From the NCBI GenBank assembly GCA_002314945.1, contig DCHV01000023.1, positions 22,920 to 71,632 on the forward strand: DNA of 48,713 nt. Direction: 5' to 3'. The DNA is from Prevotellaceae bacterium UBA1743 (GTDB taxonomy: Bacteria; Bacteroidota; Bacteroidia; Bacteroidales; Bacteroidaceae). The translations under genes were made by a program, and so were the position numbers. Under the pieces are notes generated by a model. The model was not told the DNA's origin. It saw only the letters and a list, made by a program, of their open reading frames with translations, and did not search any database. Positions 26,907 through 34,778 of the stretch are shown here, in pieces; the first letter of the stretch is position 1, and the number at the start of each line of letters is the position of its first letter.

Positions 26907-29055
26907 ATTCGGCGGTTATCTCCAATACGTGACTCAGCAACTTGTGGGTAGTGAGTACATCCAAACCTACGCTCATCAAATATTGGCCGCTGTACGTCTT
27001 ATCGTTACAACCTAACCAACTGGATGCCCCCGGCCATAAGTTTATCTCACGTACACGGTACATTCTGTCGGCATCCAGACCGCGTAACTTCACAGGTGCG
27101 TTGCGTTCTCCATAGCGGGGATTCGTATTGAAGGTGAACATCACGCTCTGCTTTTTCTCCTTATCTACAAACTGATTGACCACATGAGGGCCCTCGTATG
27201 GAGAATACAGGTGATACATATCTCCCTCCATGATACAGGGACGCAGACGCTTGTAGTTAACTACTGCATCGTGGCAATACTGTGCCTCGTCCTCGGTCAT
27301 GTCAGCACGCTTGATGTCGAAACCAAGTTTTCCCATCATGGCCACTTCGACACGGAACTTGATGTTGGCATTTCTGTTCCAGGAGGTGACATGGCAGCAG
27401 ATACTTTTGGCAGGGTAGAAATAGGAGTATGCGTGCTGGATAAATAGTCGTTCCAGGGGATCTGTGTTGTCACTGGCCCAAAATTCTGTGAAATAGCTTA
27501 GTGCCTTGTAATCAATACGACCACTTCCACCCGAGCAAAGCATCATGGGCAGTTTGGGATATTTCGCTTTTATACGTTCGAGTACATTGTACAATCCTCT
27601 CACATGTTCGACATACAGATGCTGTTGCTTCTCCTTCAGGTAGGGAGAATAGATGTTGGTGATGGGTGAATTGCAGTCCCACTTGAAGAAAGCAATACCA
27701 GGGTATTTTGTCATCAGGTTGTCCACGATGCCATAGACATAATCCTGCACTTCAGGGTTGCTCAAGTCAAGCACCAACTGATTGCGGAAGTAGTATTCCT
27801 CGCGATTGGGTAACGTAATGACCCAATCCTTGTGTTTCTCGTAGAGTTCGCTTTTTGGATTTACCATCTCTGGCTCAATCCAGATTCCGAACTTTATGCC
27901 CTGTTTCTGTGCTCCTTCTACGAGAGCGGTCACTTTGCCGGGAAGTTTGTCGGCTGTTTCTTCCCAATCTCCCAATCCCTGATGATCATCCTTGCGAGGA
28001 TATTTATTTCCGAACCATCCATCGTCAAGCAGGAACATATCGACGCCCAATTTCACAGCCTCTCCCATCAATCCGAGTAGTTTCTCCTCGTTGAAGTCGA
28101 AAAAGGTAGATTCCCAGTTGTTGAGCAAAGTAAGACGGTCTTCTTGGCCATCCTTCAACTGATATTTGCGTGCCCAATCGTGGAAGTCTCTACTGGCTTG
28201 ACCAAGTCCATTCTGACTCAGTGTGAAGAAGAATTCTGGCGTGCGGAAGGTCTCTTTTGATTTCAGTTCATATTCCGAGAAATAGGGATTGATGCCAGAG
28301 ATAACGCGAAGACCATCTTTCTGATCTACCTCGAATGTGAATCTGAAATTGCCAGTCCATCCCAACTGTCCAAAAAGGACCTGACCACTTTCTTCGGTAG
28401 CAGGTTCACCCACAGAAAGGATGAACATAGGTGGGGTGAAGAGATTGGCACGGCTTCCCAACTTGGTATCCATCACTTTCTTTCCGAAAGCAAGTGGGGT
28501 AGTGGTGATATGTGCTTCGTCTGCCCAATCACCGGAAAACTCACTCAGATAGTATTTCCCTCCTGTCAGATGAAGCATACTGCTCGCATATTTGGCCATA
28601 TTCACCGCTTTCTTCTCCATATTGGCTATTTCCGACCAAGTCTTGATGATATTTTCCTCGGCGTATGCCACATAATACAATTGCACCTGAGTCTTATACA
28701 CAGGGTCCTCCAAGAGAATAGTCGTCTGAGTCGCCCCATCCTCTGTCTTGCTTACTTCGTGTTTCACATATTTAAGCAAAGTACTTGCATTGTGATCGGC
28801 ATGTCGGATATCGAGAGCTGGTTCGAAATAGTCCTCCATGCCATGTGTCAGGAAAGCCTCCGTTCCCTGGGGCAGGTGTTTCAGATCTGCTTCATACTTC
28901 AGGTGTTCACCTAAATAACTCTGATAAAGACGTCCGTCGTCGGCTACCTTCAGTACTAAATCCGTTTGATTGGTACTTACTCGGATAACATTTTCTGCAT
29001 TGGCCATCAGGGTGATGAAGAACATCCCCATGGCAAGGATTCTGTGAATTCTCAT
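26905..29055 (-). CDS. GH36 alpha-galactosidase, secreted
   Basis: This retaining alpha-galactosidase has 716 residues with a signal peptide ending near ANAEN. The N-terminal beta-supersandwich is followed by the barrel with LLDDGWFGNKYP, the nucleophile Asp460 in FKWDCN and the acid/base Asp529 in SDNTDP, then a small C-terminal beta domain. Substrates are raffinose-type sugars, galactomannan or alpha-galactosylated glycans. It lies 12 bp after the oxidoreductase gene and is the last gene of a minus-strand unit. Confidence 0.94.
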   Translation of the reverse strand: MRIHRILAMGMFFITLMANAENVIRVSTNQTDLVLKVADDGRLYQSYLGEHLKYEADLKHLPQGTEAFLTHGMEDYFEPALDIRHADHNASTLLKYVKHEVSKTEDGATQTTILLEDPVYKTQVQLYYVAYAEENIIKTWSEIANMEKKAVNMAKYASSMLHLTGGKYYLSEFSGDWADEAHITTTPLAFGKKVMDTKLGSRANLFTPPMFILSVGEPATEESGQVLFGQLGWTGNFRFTFEVDQKDGLRVISGINPYFSEYELKSKETFRTPEFFFTLSQNGLGQASRDFHDWARKYQLKDGQEDRLTLLNNWESTFFDFNEEKLLGLMGEAVKLGVDMFLLDDGWFGNKYPRKDDHQGLGDWEETADKLPGKVTALVEGAQKQGIKFGIWIEPEMVNPKSELYEKHKDWVITLPNREEYYFRNQLVLDLSNPEVQDYVYGIVDNLMTKYPGIAFFKWDCNSPITNIYSPYLKEKQQHLYVEHVRGLYNVLERIKAKYPKLPMMLCSGGSGRIDYKALSYFTEFWASDNTDPLERLFIQHAYSYFYPAKSICCHVTSWNRNANIKFRVEVAMMGKLGFDIKRADMTEDEAQYCHDAVVNYKRLRPCIMEGDMYHLYSPYEGPHVVNQFVDKEKKQSVMFTFNTNPRYGERNAPVKLRGLDADRMYRVREINLWPGASSWLGCNDKTYSGQYLMSVGLDVLTTHKLLSHVLEITAE

Positions 29056-29067
29056 ACTGTATAGTTT

Positions 29068-30027
29068 TTATGTTTTAGCTGATAAAATGGAATCTGCCTG
29101 TCGCATGATGGACAGGATTTCAGAATGGGGCATCAAGGGGGATTCGATTTGATTAGAGCGGATACACCTCATTGCTTCTATCACCTCATATTCGTAACCT
29201 GTGACACAATCCTCGGGACGATGGTAGGTGGCAATGAGATCGAAGTTGCGATACACCTCTATCAGGGTGGGGTTATTCACATTATCTATCCGCAGATGCC
29301 CTTCTGTTCCGCCTATGACAGCTTGCCTGTCCATCCTGCACAACACGCCACAAAGGAGATTTGCCATGCGCCCATCTGCATAAGTCAGGGTAATAGATTC
29401 CTGCAAATCCACTCCACTGGCTCCCCATTGCACCGTGGCTTGTGTGTTTGTGATTTCTGTACCGAAACACATTTGGGCGAAATGCAGAAGATAGACACCC
29501 AAGTCGAGCATGGCTCCTCCTCCCAGTTCAGGTTTCAGCACCCGTTCCTTGTGAATGACATTGTAACTAAGTGCTGCGTTGATCATCATAGGTTGGCCAA
29601 TGGCTCCTTCCTGAAGCAGTTCCTTTATTTTGTGGGAGAGGGGAAGGTACCGTGTCAGTATGGCTTCACCGAGGAAGAGGTGCTTCTCCTGAGCAAGACG
29701 GATGAGTTCTTCTGCTTCATCTCCATTCATCGTGAAAGCCTTCTCCATCAGAACAGGTTTACCGCTAAGTAGAGCTTGTTTGGCCTGCTCATAATGGTGG
29801 GAATTGGGGGTCGCCACATATACCAGTTCGACTTCATTATCCTCGAAGACTTCTTGATAACTTCCATAGGCCCGTTCAACCCCATTCTCTTGTGCAAACG
29901 CTTGTGCCTTTTCCAAGGATCGTGAACCGATAGCCACAAGCCGGATTCCTTCTACTTTACGGAGCGTGCGTGCCATTTTCCCGGCAATGTGTCCTGCTCC
30001 TATGATTCCTATACCAAATGGTTTCAT
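29068..30027 (-). CDS. Gfo/Idh/MocA-family oxidoreductase
   Basis: This NAD(P)-dependent sugar or diol dehydrogenase-type enzyme has 319 residues from the ATG at 30027. An in-frame extension to 30171 lies inside pncC and is rejected. The N-terminal Rossmann fold begins IGIIGAGHIAGKM, and the dinucleotide-binding domain ends with the family EKP-like motif, here VLMEKAFTM (EKA instead of EKP, as in dihydrodiol-dehydrogenase-like members). The C-terminal substrate domain contains GGGAMLDLGVY. The start overlaps the pncC stop (ATGA at 30027-30024), so translation is coupled. The substrate is unknown; the GH36 neighbour hints at a sugar. Confidence 0.87.
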   Translation of the reverse strand: MKPFGIGIIGAGHIAGKMARTLRKVEGIRLVAIGSRSLEKAQAFAQENGVERAYGSYQEVFEDNEVELVYVATPNSHHYEQAKQALLSGKPVLMEKAFTMNGDEAEELIRLAQEKHLFLGEAILTRYLPLSHKIKELLQEGAIGQPMMINAALSYNVIHKERVLKPELGGGAMLDLGVYLLHFAQMCFGTEITNTQATVQWGASGVDLQESITLTYADGRMANLLCGVLCRMDRQAVIGGTEGHLRIDNVNNPTLIEVYRNFDLIATYHRPEDCVTGYEYEVIEAMRCIRSNQIESPLMPHSEILSIMRQADSILSAKT

Positions 30028-30530
30028 AAAAATAGTTCTGATTGATTGATATAATTGATAGCCATTAGTAATGCCGCACCAATAATCGTATGTATATTGT
30101 CTATTCGTGAACCCTTCACATCTAATCTGCGAGTGAGAGGTTCTCGCGCTTTTGTACCCACGCATATCCAAATACAGCCATTGGGCGAATGCTCATCTCC
30201 TCCAGAAGCACCCGCATAACCCGTGACGGAAATGGCTATGTCTGCACCCGTTAGTTGCAAGCATCCACGGTTCATTGCCATCGCAGTTTCCTCGCTTACA
30301 ACCCCATGCACGTCGATCGTATCTTCGTCCACATGCAACAGTGCAGTCTTCAGACGAGTGGCATACGAAATAACTCCACCTAAGAAATAGGTTGAAGCCC
30401 CATCTACGGAGGCAATAGCAGCACCTATCCCACCGCCCGTACAACTTTCGGCTGTAGCTAGGGTTAGTCCTCTTGTTTTGAGTCGTTCTCCGAGCGTGGC
30501 AGATAATTGGATAGTGTCGTCATTCGTCAT
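30024..30530 (-). CDS. pncC: Nicotinamide-nucleotide amidohydrolase (CinA C-terminal family)
   Basis: This stand-alone CinA C-domain protein of 168 residues would deamidate nicotinamide mononucleotide to nicotinate mononucleotide, recycling pyridine nucleotide. The signature TAESCTGGGIG contains the likely catalytic Ser29. GVISYATRLKTALLHV and ISVTGYAGASGG follow, as expected for PncC. Its stop overlaps the start of the oxidoreductase gene. A weak -7 candidate (TAATTTTG, 30558-30551 on the minus strand) lies about 20 bp upstream of the start without a clear -33. Confidence 0.88.
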   Translation of the reverse strand: MTNDDTIQLSATLGERLKTRGLTLATAESCTGGGIGAAIASVDGASTYFLGGVISYATRLKTALLHVDEDTIDVHGVVSEETAMAMNRGCLQLTGADIAISVTGYAGASGGDEHSPNGCIWICVGTKAREPLTRRLDVKGSRIDNIHTIIGAALLMAINYINQSELFL

Positions 30531-30649
30531 TCGAAAAAAGATTTCTTACGCAAAATTACGATTATTTGTCTGAAACGGATTTTGACGCATTTATTATAAA
30601 ATGTATAAAATGCGATAAAGTGATATTTTTGATTTTTTTATGACGCAAA

Positions 30650-30681
30650 TTTGTGAGTATCAAAAACATTGTGTACTTTTG
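30650..30681 (+). promoter_or_regulatory. Promoter of the HU gene
   Basis: TTTG (30650-30653), 20 nt, TACTTTTG (30674-30681) is an exact Bacteroidota promoter, with a leader of about 30 nt to the start at 30717. Confidence 0.75.
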
Positions 30682-30716
30682 CACGAAATTAATGAACAAT
30701 TTAAAGAATAAATACA

Positions 30717-30995
30717 ATGACAAAAGTAGAATTGGTTCGTGCAATCAGCAAGAAAACGGGTATTGACCAGCCCAGTGTATTGGCATGCGTAGAAGCTGCT
30801 ATGGATACAATCAAGGAGACTATGGTATCTAAGGAGAATGTTTATTTGCGTGGCTTTGGTACGTTTGATTTGAAGCATCGTGCTCAGAAGACCGCTCGTA
30901 ATATTTCCAAGAACACTACGATGGTTATTGCCGCACATGATATTCCTCACTTCAAACCTTGCAAGGAATTCTTAGAGGCAGTTTCTGCTGAATAA
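30717..30995 (+). CDS. HU-family DNA-binding protein
   Basis: This small basic nucleoid protein has 92 residues. It shows the HU/IHF layout: two N-terminal helices (KVELVRAISKKTGI and PSVLACVEAAMDTIKETM), the saddle strand with VYLRGFGTFDLK, and a beta-arm with basic residues ending in FKPCKEFLEAV. It bends and packages DNA non-specifically, probably as a homodimer. It is a single-gene unit with promoter and terminator. HU versus IHF-like specificity cannot be decided by eye. Confidence 0.93.
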   Translation: MTKVELVRAISKKTGIDQPSVLACVEAAMDTIKETMVSKENVYLRGFGTFDLKHRAQKTARNISKNTTMVIAAHDIPHFKPCKEFLEAVSAE

Positions 30996-31024
30996 TTCAA
31001 TAGGATTACAACTAAATCGAGACA

Positions 31025-31062
31025 TTAGGGGTGCATCATTTGTGGTGTGCCCCTAACTTTTT
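31025..31062 (+). terminator. HU gene terminator
   Basis: TTAGGGG (31025-31031) pairs with CCCCTAA (31050-31056). The stem extends inward through wobble pairs (TGCATC with GGTGTG) to a 6-nt loop and is followed by CTTTTT. Confidence 0.8.
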
Positions 31063-31116
31063 CCCTGTTCTTTTAAAAAAGGAGGCTTGAAAGGGGAGAA
31101 AAACAGAAAAAATGAA

Positions 31117-31124
31117 TAAATTTG
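31117..31124 (+). promoter_or_regulatory. Candidate -7 element for the nucleotidyltransferase-rfbAC unit
   Basis: TAAATTTG fits TAnnTTTG and lies 30 bp before the start at 31154. No convincing -33 TTTG is seen at the normal distance, so this is weak. Confidence 0.35.
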
Positions 31125-31153
31125 CAGCGTCTATAGTATAATTTGATTGAATT

Positions 31154-31900
31154 ATGAAATGTTTGATATTAGCGGCAGGATATGCCACACGTCTTTATCC
31201 TTTGACAGAGAATTTCCCCAAGCCATTACTTAAAGTAGGAGATAAAACCATTCTCGACTGGCTCATCCAGGACATTGATGGTTCTGGTTGTGTGGATGAA
31301 TATATTGTCATCAGCAACCACAAGTTTGCACATCATTTCCAGCAGTGGGCAGAAGGACATCCCCAGCGCATCACCATACTGGATGATGGTACCAGTAGCA
31401 ATGAGACTCGTCTTGGAGCGGTACGTGACATTCAGTTGGCGCTCTCGCAAATACCCGAGAAGGATTGGCAGGATGGATTCTTGGTGATAGCAGGAGATAA
31501 TGTACTTGATTTTACCCTGCAACATTTTATTGCCTATTCTCGTGCCAAGCAGACGTCCTGCATCATGCGTTTCTACGAGAAAGACGAAAAGCGTCTGCCG
31601 AAATGTGGCGTAGTGGAAGTGGATGACCAGGATCGTATCTTGTCAATGGAGGAGAAGCCGGCTCAGCCAAAATCAAATTGGATTTGTCCTCCATTCTACT
31701 ACTACACGTGCGAGGATGCCGCAATGGTTGAGAAAGGTATCATGTCAGGTTGTGGAGTGGATGCACCTGGTAGTTTTATCGCTTGGCTGAGCACTCAGGT
31801 GCCGGTGCATGCCATGCCTATGCCAGGGCAACGATATGACATAGGTAATCTTGCAAGTTATGAAGAAGTGCAACGGTCCTATCCTGGTATAATCAAATAG
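31154..31900 (+). CDS. Sugar-phosphate nucleotidyltransferase family protein
   Basis: This 248-residue enzyme has the nucleotidyltransferase fold and probably makes an NDP-sugar. The signature at the N-terminus is LILAAGYATRLYPLTENFPKPLL, with the nucleotide loop and activating Lys; VIAGDNVLDF carries the metal-binding Asp, and MEEKPAQPKSN is the family EKP motif. It is shorter than RfbA and lacks its C-terminal region, so the NTP and sugar are unknown. It lies 9 bp upstream of rfbA in an apparent nucleotide-sugar operon. Confidence 0.83.
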   Translation: MKCLILAAGYATRLYPLTENFPKPLLKVGDKTILDWLIQDIDGSGCVDEYIVISNHKFAHHFQQWAEGHPQRITILDDGTSSNETRLGAVRDIQLALSQIPEKDWQDGFLVIAGDNVLDFTLQHFIAYSRAKQTSCIMRFYEKDEKRLPKCGVVEVDDQDRILSMEEKPAQPKSNWICPPFYYYTCEDAAMVEKGIMSGCGVDAPGSFIAWLSTQVPVHAMPMPGQRYDIGNLASYEEVQRSYPGIIK

Positions 31901-31909
31901 TCGGAACAG

Positions 31910-32815
31910 ATGAAAGGAATTGTATTGGCAGGCGGTAGCGGTACGCGTTTGTATCCAATTACCAAAGGTGTGAGCAAGCAGATGCTCCCCGTGTTTGACA
32001 AACCGATGATTTATTATCCCATCAGTGTGCTGATGCGTGCTGGAATCAGGGAGATATTGGTGATTTCCACTCCGTATGATTTGCCAGGGTTCCAACGTCT
32101 GCTGGGAGATGGAAGTGACTTTGGCGTACAGTTCAGCTATGCGGAACAACCCAGCCCTGATGGATTGGCACAAGCCTTCATCATCGGGCGTGAGTTTATA
32201 GGAAAGGATAGCGTCTGTCTGGTGCTTGGTGATAATATCTTCCATGGAAATGGTTTTTCCACTTTGCTTCAGAAAGCCGTCCGTGATGCAGAGGAATCTC
32301 AGATGGCTACTGTCTTTGGTTACTGGGTGAATGATCCCGAGCGCTATGGCGTTGCCGAATTTGACAGGCAGGGAAAGTGCCTCAGCATTGAAGAAAAACC
32401 CCTTCGTCCGAAAAGCAATTATGCCGTTGTCGGCCTGTATTTCTATCCCAATGAGGTGGTTCAGGTTGCATCACAAATAAAACCCAGCGAACGTGGCGAA
32501 CTGGAGATAACGACGGTAAATCAATATTTCCTATCTGAGAACAAACTGAGTGTCGCCACTTTGGACAGAGGATTTGCTTGGCTGGATACGGGCACACACG
32601 ATTCTCTGAGTGAAGCCTCTACCTATATCGAGGTGATAGAGAAACGTCAAGGTCTCAAGGTCGCTTGTCTCGAAGATATAGCCTATCGTCGTGGCTGGAT
32701 TACAGAGGAGAAGATGCGTCAGTTGGCTGCTCCTATGATCAAGAACCAGTACGGACAATATTTGCTCAAGGTAATTGAGGATGTGAGGAATTGTGACCAC
32801 GCAATTATTGATTGA
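31910..32815 (+). CDS. rfbA: Glucose-1-phosphate thymidylyltransferase
   Basis: This enzyme makes dTDP-glucose, the first committed step of dTDP-L-rhamnose synthesis. The 301-residue protein begins GIVLAGGSGTRLYPITKGVSKQMLPV, with VLGDNIFHG, EEKPLRPKSN and GFAWLDTGTHDSL, all diagnostic of RfbA/RmlA. It is followed after 3 bp by rfbC. The rfbB and rfbD genes needed for rhamnose are not in the window and must be encoded elsewhere. Confidence 0.95.
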   Translation: MKGIVLAGGSGTRLYPITKGVSKQMLPVFDKPMIYYPISVLMRAGIREILVISTPYDLPGFQRLLGDGSDFGVQFSYAEQPSPDGLAQAFIIGREFIGKDSVCLVLGDNIFHGNGFSTLLQKAVRDAEESQMATVFGYWVNDPERYGVAEFDRQGKCLSIEEKPLRPKSNYAVVGLYFYPNEVVQVASQIKPSERGELEITTVNQYFLSENKLSVATLDRGFAWLDTGTHDSLSEASTYIEVIEKRQGLKVACLEDIAYRRGWITEEKMRQLAAPMIKNQYGQYLLKVIEDVRNCDHAIID

Positions 32816-32818
32816 TGT

Positions 32819-33367
32819 ATGAACGTAATAGAAACGCATATACAGGGTCTCTATATCATAGAGCCACATGTCTTTCGCGATGACAGAGGCTACTTTTTCG
32901 AGAGTTTCTCCCAGCGCGAGTTTGACGAGAAAATATTTCCAGTCCGTTTCGTACAGGATAATGAGAGTATGTCCACGTATGGAGTGATCAGAGGACTTCA
33001 TTTCCAGAGCCCGCCTTTTGCTCAGAGAAAGCTTGTCCGTTGTGTGCAAGGACGCGTGTTGGATGTAGCTGTGGATGTAAGAAAAGGGTCACCTACCTAT
33101 CTGCAACATGTCGCTGTGGAATTGTCAGAAGGCAATCACCGACAGTTTTTTATAGACAAAGGATTTGCCCATGGTTTTGCCGTATTGAGTGAAACAGCCG
33201 TATTCCAGTACAAATGTGATGAGTTCTATCACCCGGAAGCAGAAGGAGGGTTGCAACTCTTTGATTCCTCGCTTGGCATTGATTGGCGTATTCCTCGCGA
33301 AGATGCCATTCTGTCACAGAAAGACCTTTCACGCTCAAATGTTTTTGATTCCCCCTTCTCAATATGA
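32819..33367 (+). CDS. rfbC: dTDP-4-dehydrorhamnose 3,5-epimerase
   Basis: This cupin-fold enzyme epimerises dTDP-4-keto-6-deoxyglucose at C3 and C5. It has 182 residues, the normal RmlC length. The motifs FRDDRGYFFESF, NESMSTYGVIRGLHFQ (catalytic His61) and GFAHGFAVLSE are clear. The C-terminal part has VFQYKCDEFYHPEAE and LGIDW as in the family. It lies 37 bp before the second GH29 gene on the same strand. Confidence 0.95.
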   Translation: MNVIETHIQGLYIIEPHVFRDDRGYFFESFSQREFDEKIFPVRFVQDNESMSTYGVIRGLHFQSPPFAQRKLVRCVQGRVLDVAVDVRKGSPTYLQHVAVELSEGNHRQFFIDKGFAHGFAVLSETAVFQYKCDEFYHPEAEGGLQLFDSSLGIDWRIPREDAILSQKDLSRSNVFDSPFSI

Positions 33368-33404
33368 GAGAATAATTTCGTTACATATCAAAAAATCAAA
33401 AAGA

Positions 33405-34778
33405 ATGAAAAAAAGATGTATGACATGGGCTGTTATTGCCCTCGTTGGTAGCATGTTGGCTACTACTGCCACCGCTGCAGTGAAGAAAGAGAAGAAAGAC
33501 AAGCAGCCACAACCTGCTGTAGAGTTTTCCCTTCCCTCCAAGGAAACGGATGCTGAGAAGGCCGAACGCATGCAATGGTGGACAGATGCCCGTTTCGGTA
33601 TGTTCATCCACTGGGGTTTGTATGCCATGCCTGCACGTCATGAGTGGGTAAAACATTTCGAGAATATCCCCGATGAAAAATATCAAAAATACTTCGAGCA
33701 CTTCAACCCAGATCTGTTTGATCCACACGAATGGGCGCGCCAAGCCAAGGAGGCAGGTATGAAGTATGTGGTACTCACTTCGAAGCATCACGAGGGCTTC
33801 TGTCTGTGGGATAGTAAGTACACCGATTACAAAGCGCCCAATACACCTGCAAAGCGCGACCTGCTGAAGGAATATGTGGATGCGTTTCGCGAAGAGGGCC
33901 TGCATATCGGCTTTTATTATTCGCTGATCGACTGGCATCACCCCGATTATATCTATGACGGAAATCATCCTTGTACACCCGCCGGAAAGACCGTTGAAGA
34001 GATGAACCAAGGACGTGATATGGCACGTTATCGCCAGTACATGAAGGATCAGGTGACGGAACTGTTGACTAATTATGGAAAGATTGATATCATTTGGTTT
34101 GACTTCTCTTATCCTGGCAAGGGACATGAGGATTGGGATTCCGAGGGATTGCTGAAACTTGTACGTTCCCTCCAACCTGATATCATTGTAGATAACCGTC
34201 TCGACTTGAATGATGTATGGGGCGGATGGGATATTCAGACGCCTGAGCAGGTGAAAGTTGATAAATGTGTCGAATGGCATGGCAAGAAGGTACATTGGGA
34301 GACCTGTCAGACATTCTCTGGTTCATGGGGTTATCACCGTGACGAGACATCCTGGAAGAGCCCCGCACAACTCATTGAGTTGCTCATTGAAACTGTAAGC
34401 AAGGGAGGTAACCTACTGCTGAACGTAGGTCCTACAGCTCGTGGAGAATTTGACGGACGTGCCACAGAACGTCTCAAGGCTATGGGTAAGTGGATGCATG
34501 CCAACGGACGTTCTATCTACGAATGTACCGAGGCTCCTGAGGGTTTCGAGGCTCCTGACAATTCGGTTCTTACCTACAATCCAAAGACCAATGTATTGTA
34601 TATCCATCTGTTGGATTATCCGCTATGGAAAGTGAAGGCCTCCTTTATGGACAAGGTGGATTATGCACAGTTCCTGCACGATGCTTCAGAAATCAAATTC
34701 AACAATGAGGGATTTGAGGTGCCTGTCCTGAAGCCCGATGTAGAAATTCCTGTAATTGAAGTCTTCTTGAAGAAATGA
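33405..34778 (+). CDS. GH29 alpha-L-fucosidase, secreted (second copy)
   Basis: This 457-residue protein starts at the ATG at 33405. The open frame back to 33189 lies inside rfbC and is rejected. A signal peptide runs to about TATA (residue 24), followed by a Lys-rich linker. The catalytic barrel opens with RFGMFIHWGLYAMP, then VVLTSKHHEGFCLWDS, and IIWFDFSYPG with the likely nucleophile Asp233. It is not a close copy of the GH29 at 6975. Its stop codon overlaps the start of the DUF5107/TPR gene (ATGA), which implies coupled translation. Sugar linkage specificity is unknown. Confidence 0.9.
   Translation: MKKRCMTWAVIALVGSMLATTATAAVKKEKKDKQPQPAVEFSLPSKETDAEKAERMQWWTDARFGMFIHWGLYAMPARHEWVKHFENIPDEKYQKYFEHFNPDLFDPHEWARQAKEAGMKYVVLTSKHHEGFCLWDSKYTDYKAPNTPAKRDLLKEYVDAFREEGLHIGFYYSLIDWHHPDYIYDGNHPCTPAGKTVEEMNQGRDMARYRQYMKDQVTELLTNYGKIDIIWFDFSYPGKGHEDWDSEGLLKLVRSLQPDIIVDNRLDLNDVWGGWDIQTPEQVKVDKCVEWHGKKVHWETCQTFSGSWGYHRDETSWKSPAQLIELLIETVSKGGNLLLNVGPTARGEFDGRATERLKAMGKWMHANGRSIYECTEAPEGFEAPDNSVLTYNPKTNVLYIHLLDYPLWKVKASFMDKVDYAQFLHDASEIKFNNEGFEVPVLKPDVEIPVIEVFLKK

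Noticed and set aside
30028..30171. N-terminal extension of the Gfo/Idh/MocA gene
   Set aside because: It lies within pncC in another frame, and the Rossmann motif begins right after the ATG at 30027.
33189..33404. N-terminal extension of the second GH29 gene
   Set aside because: The extension overlaps rfbC out of frame and precedes an obvious signal peptide at 33405.
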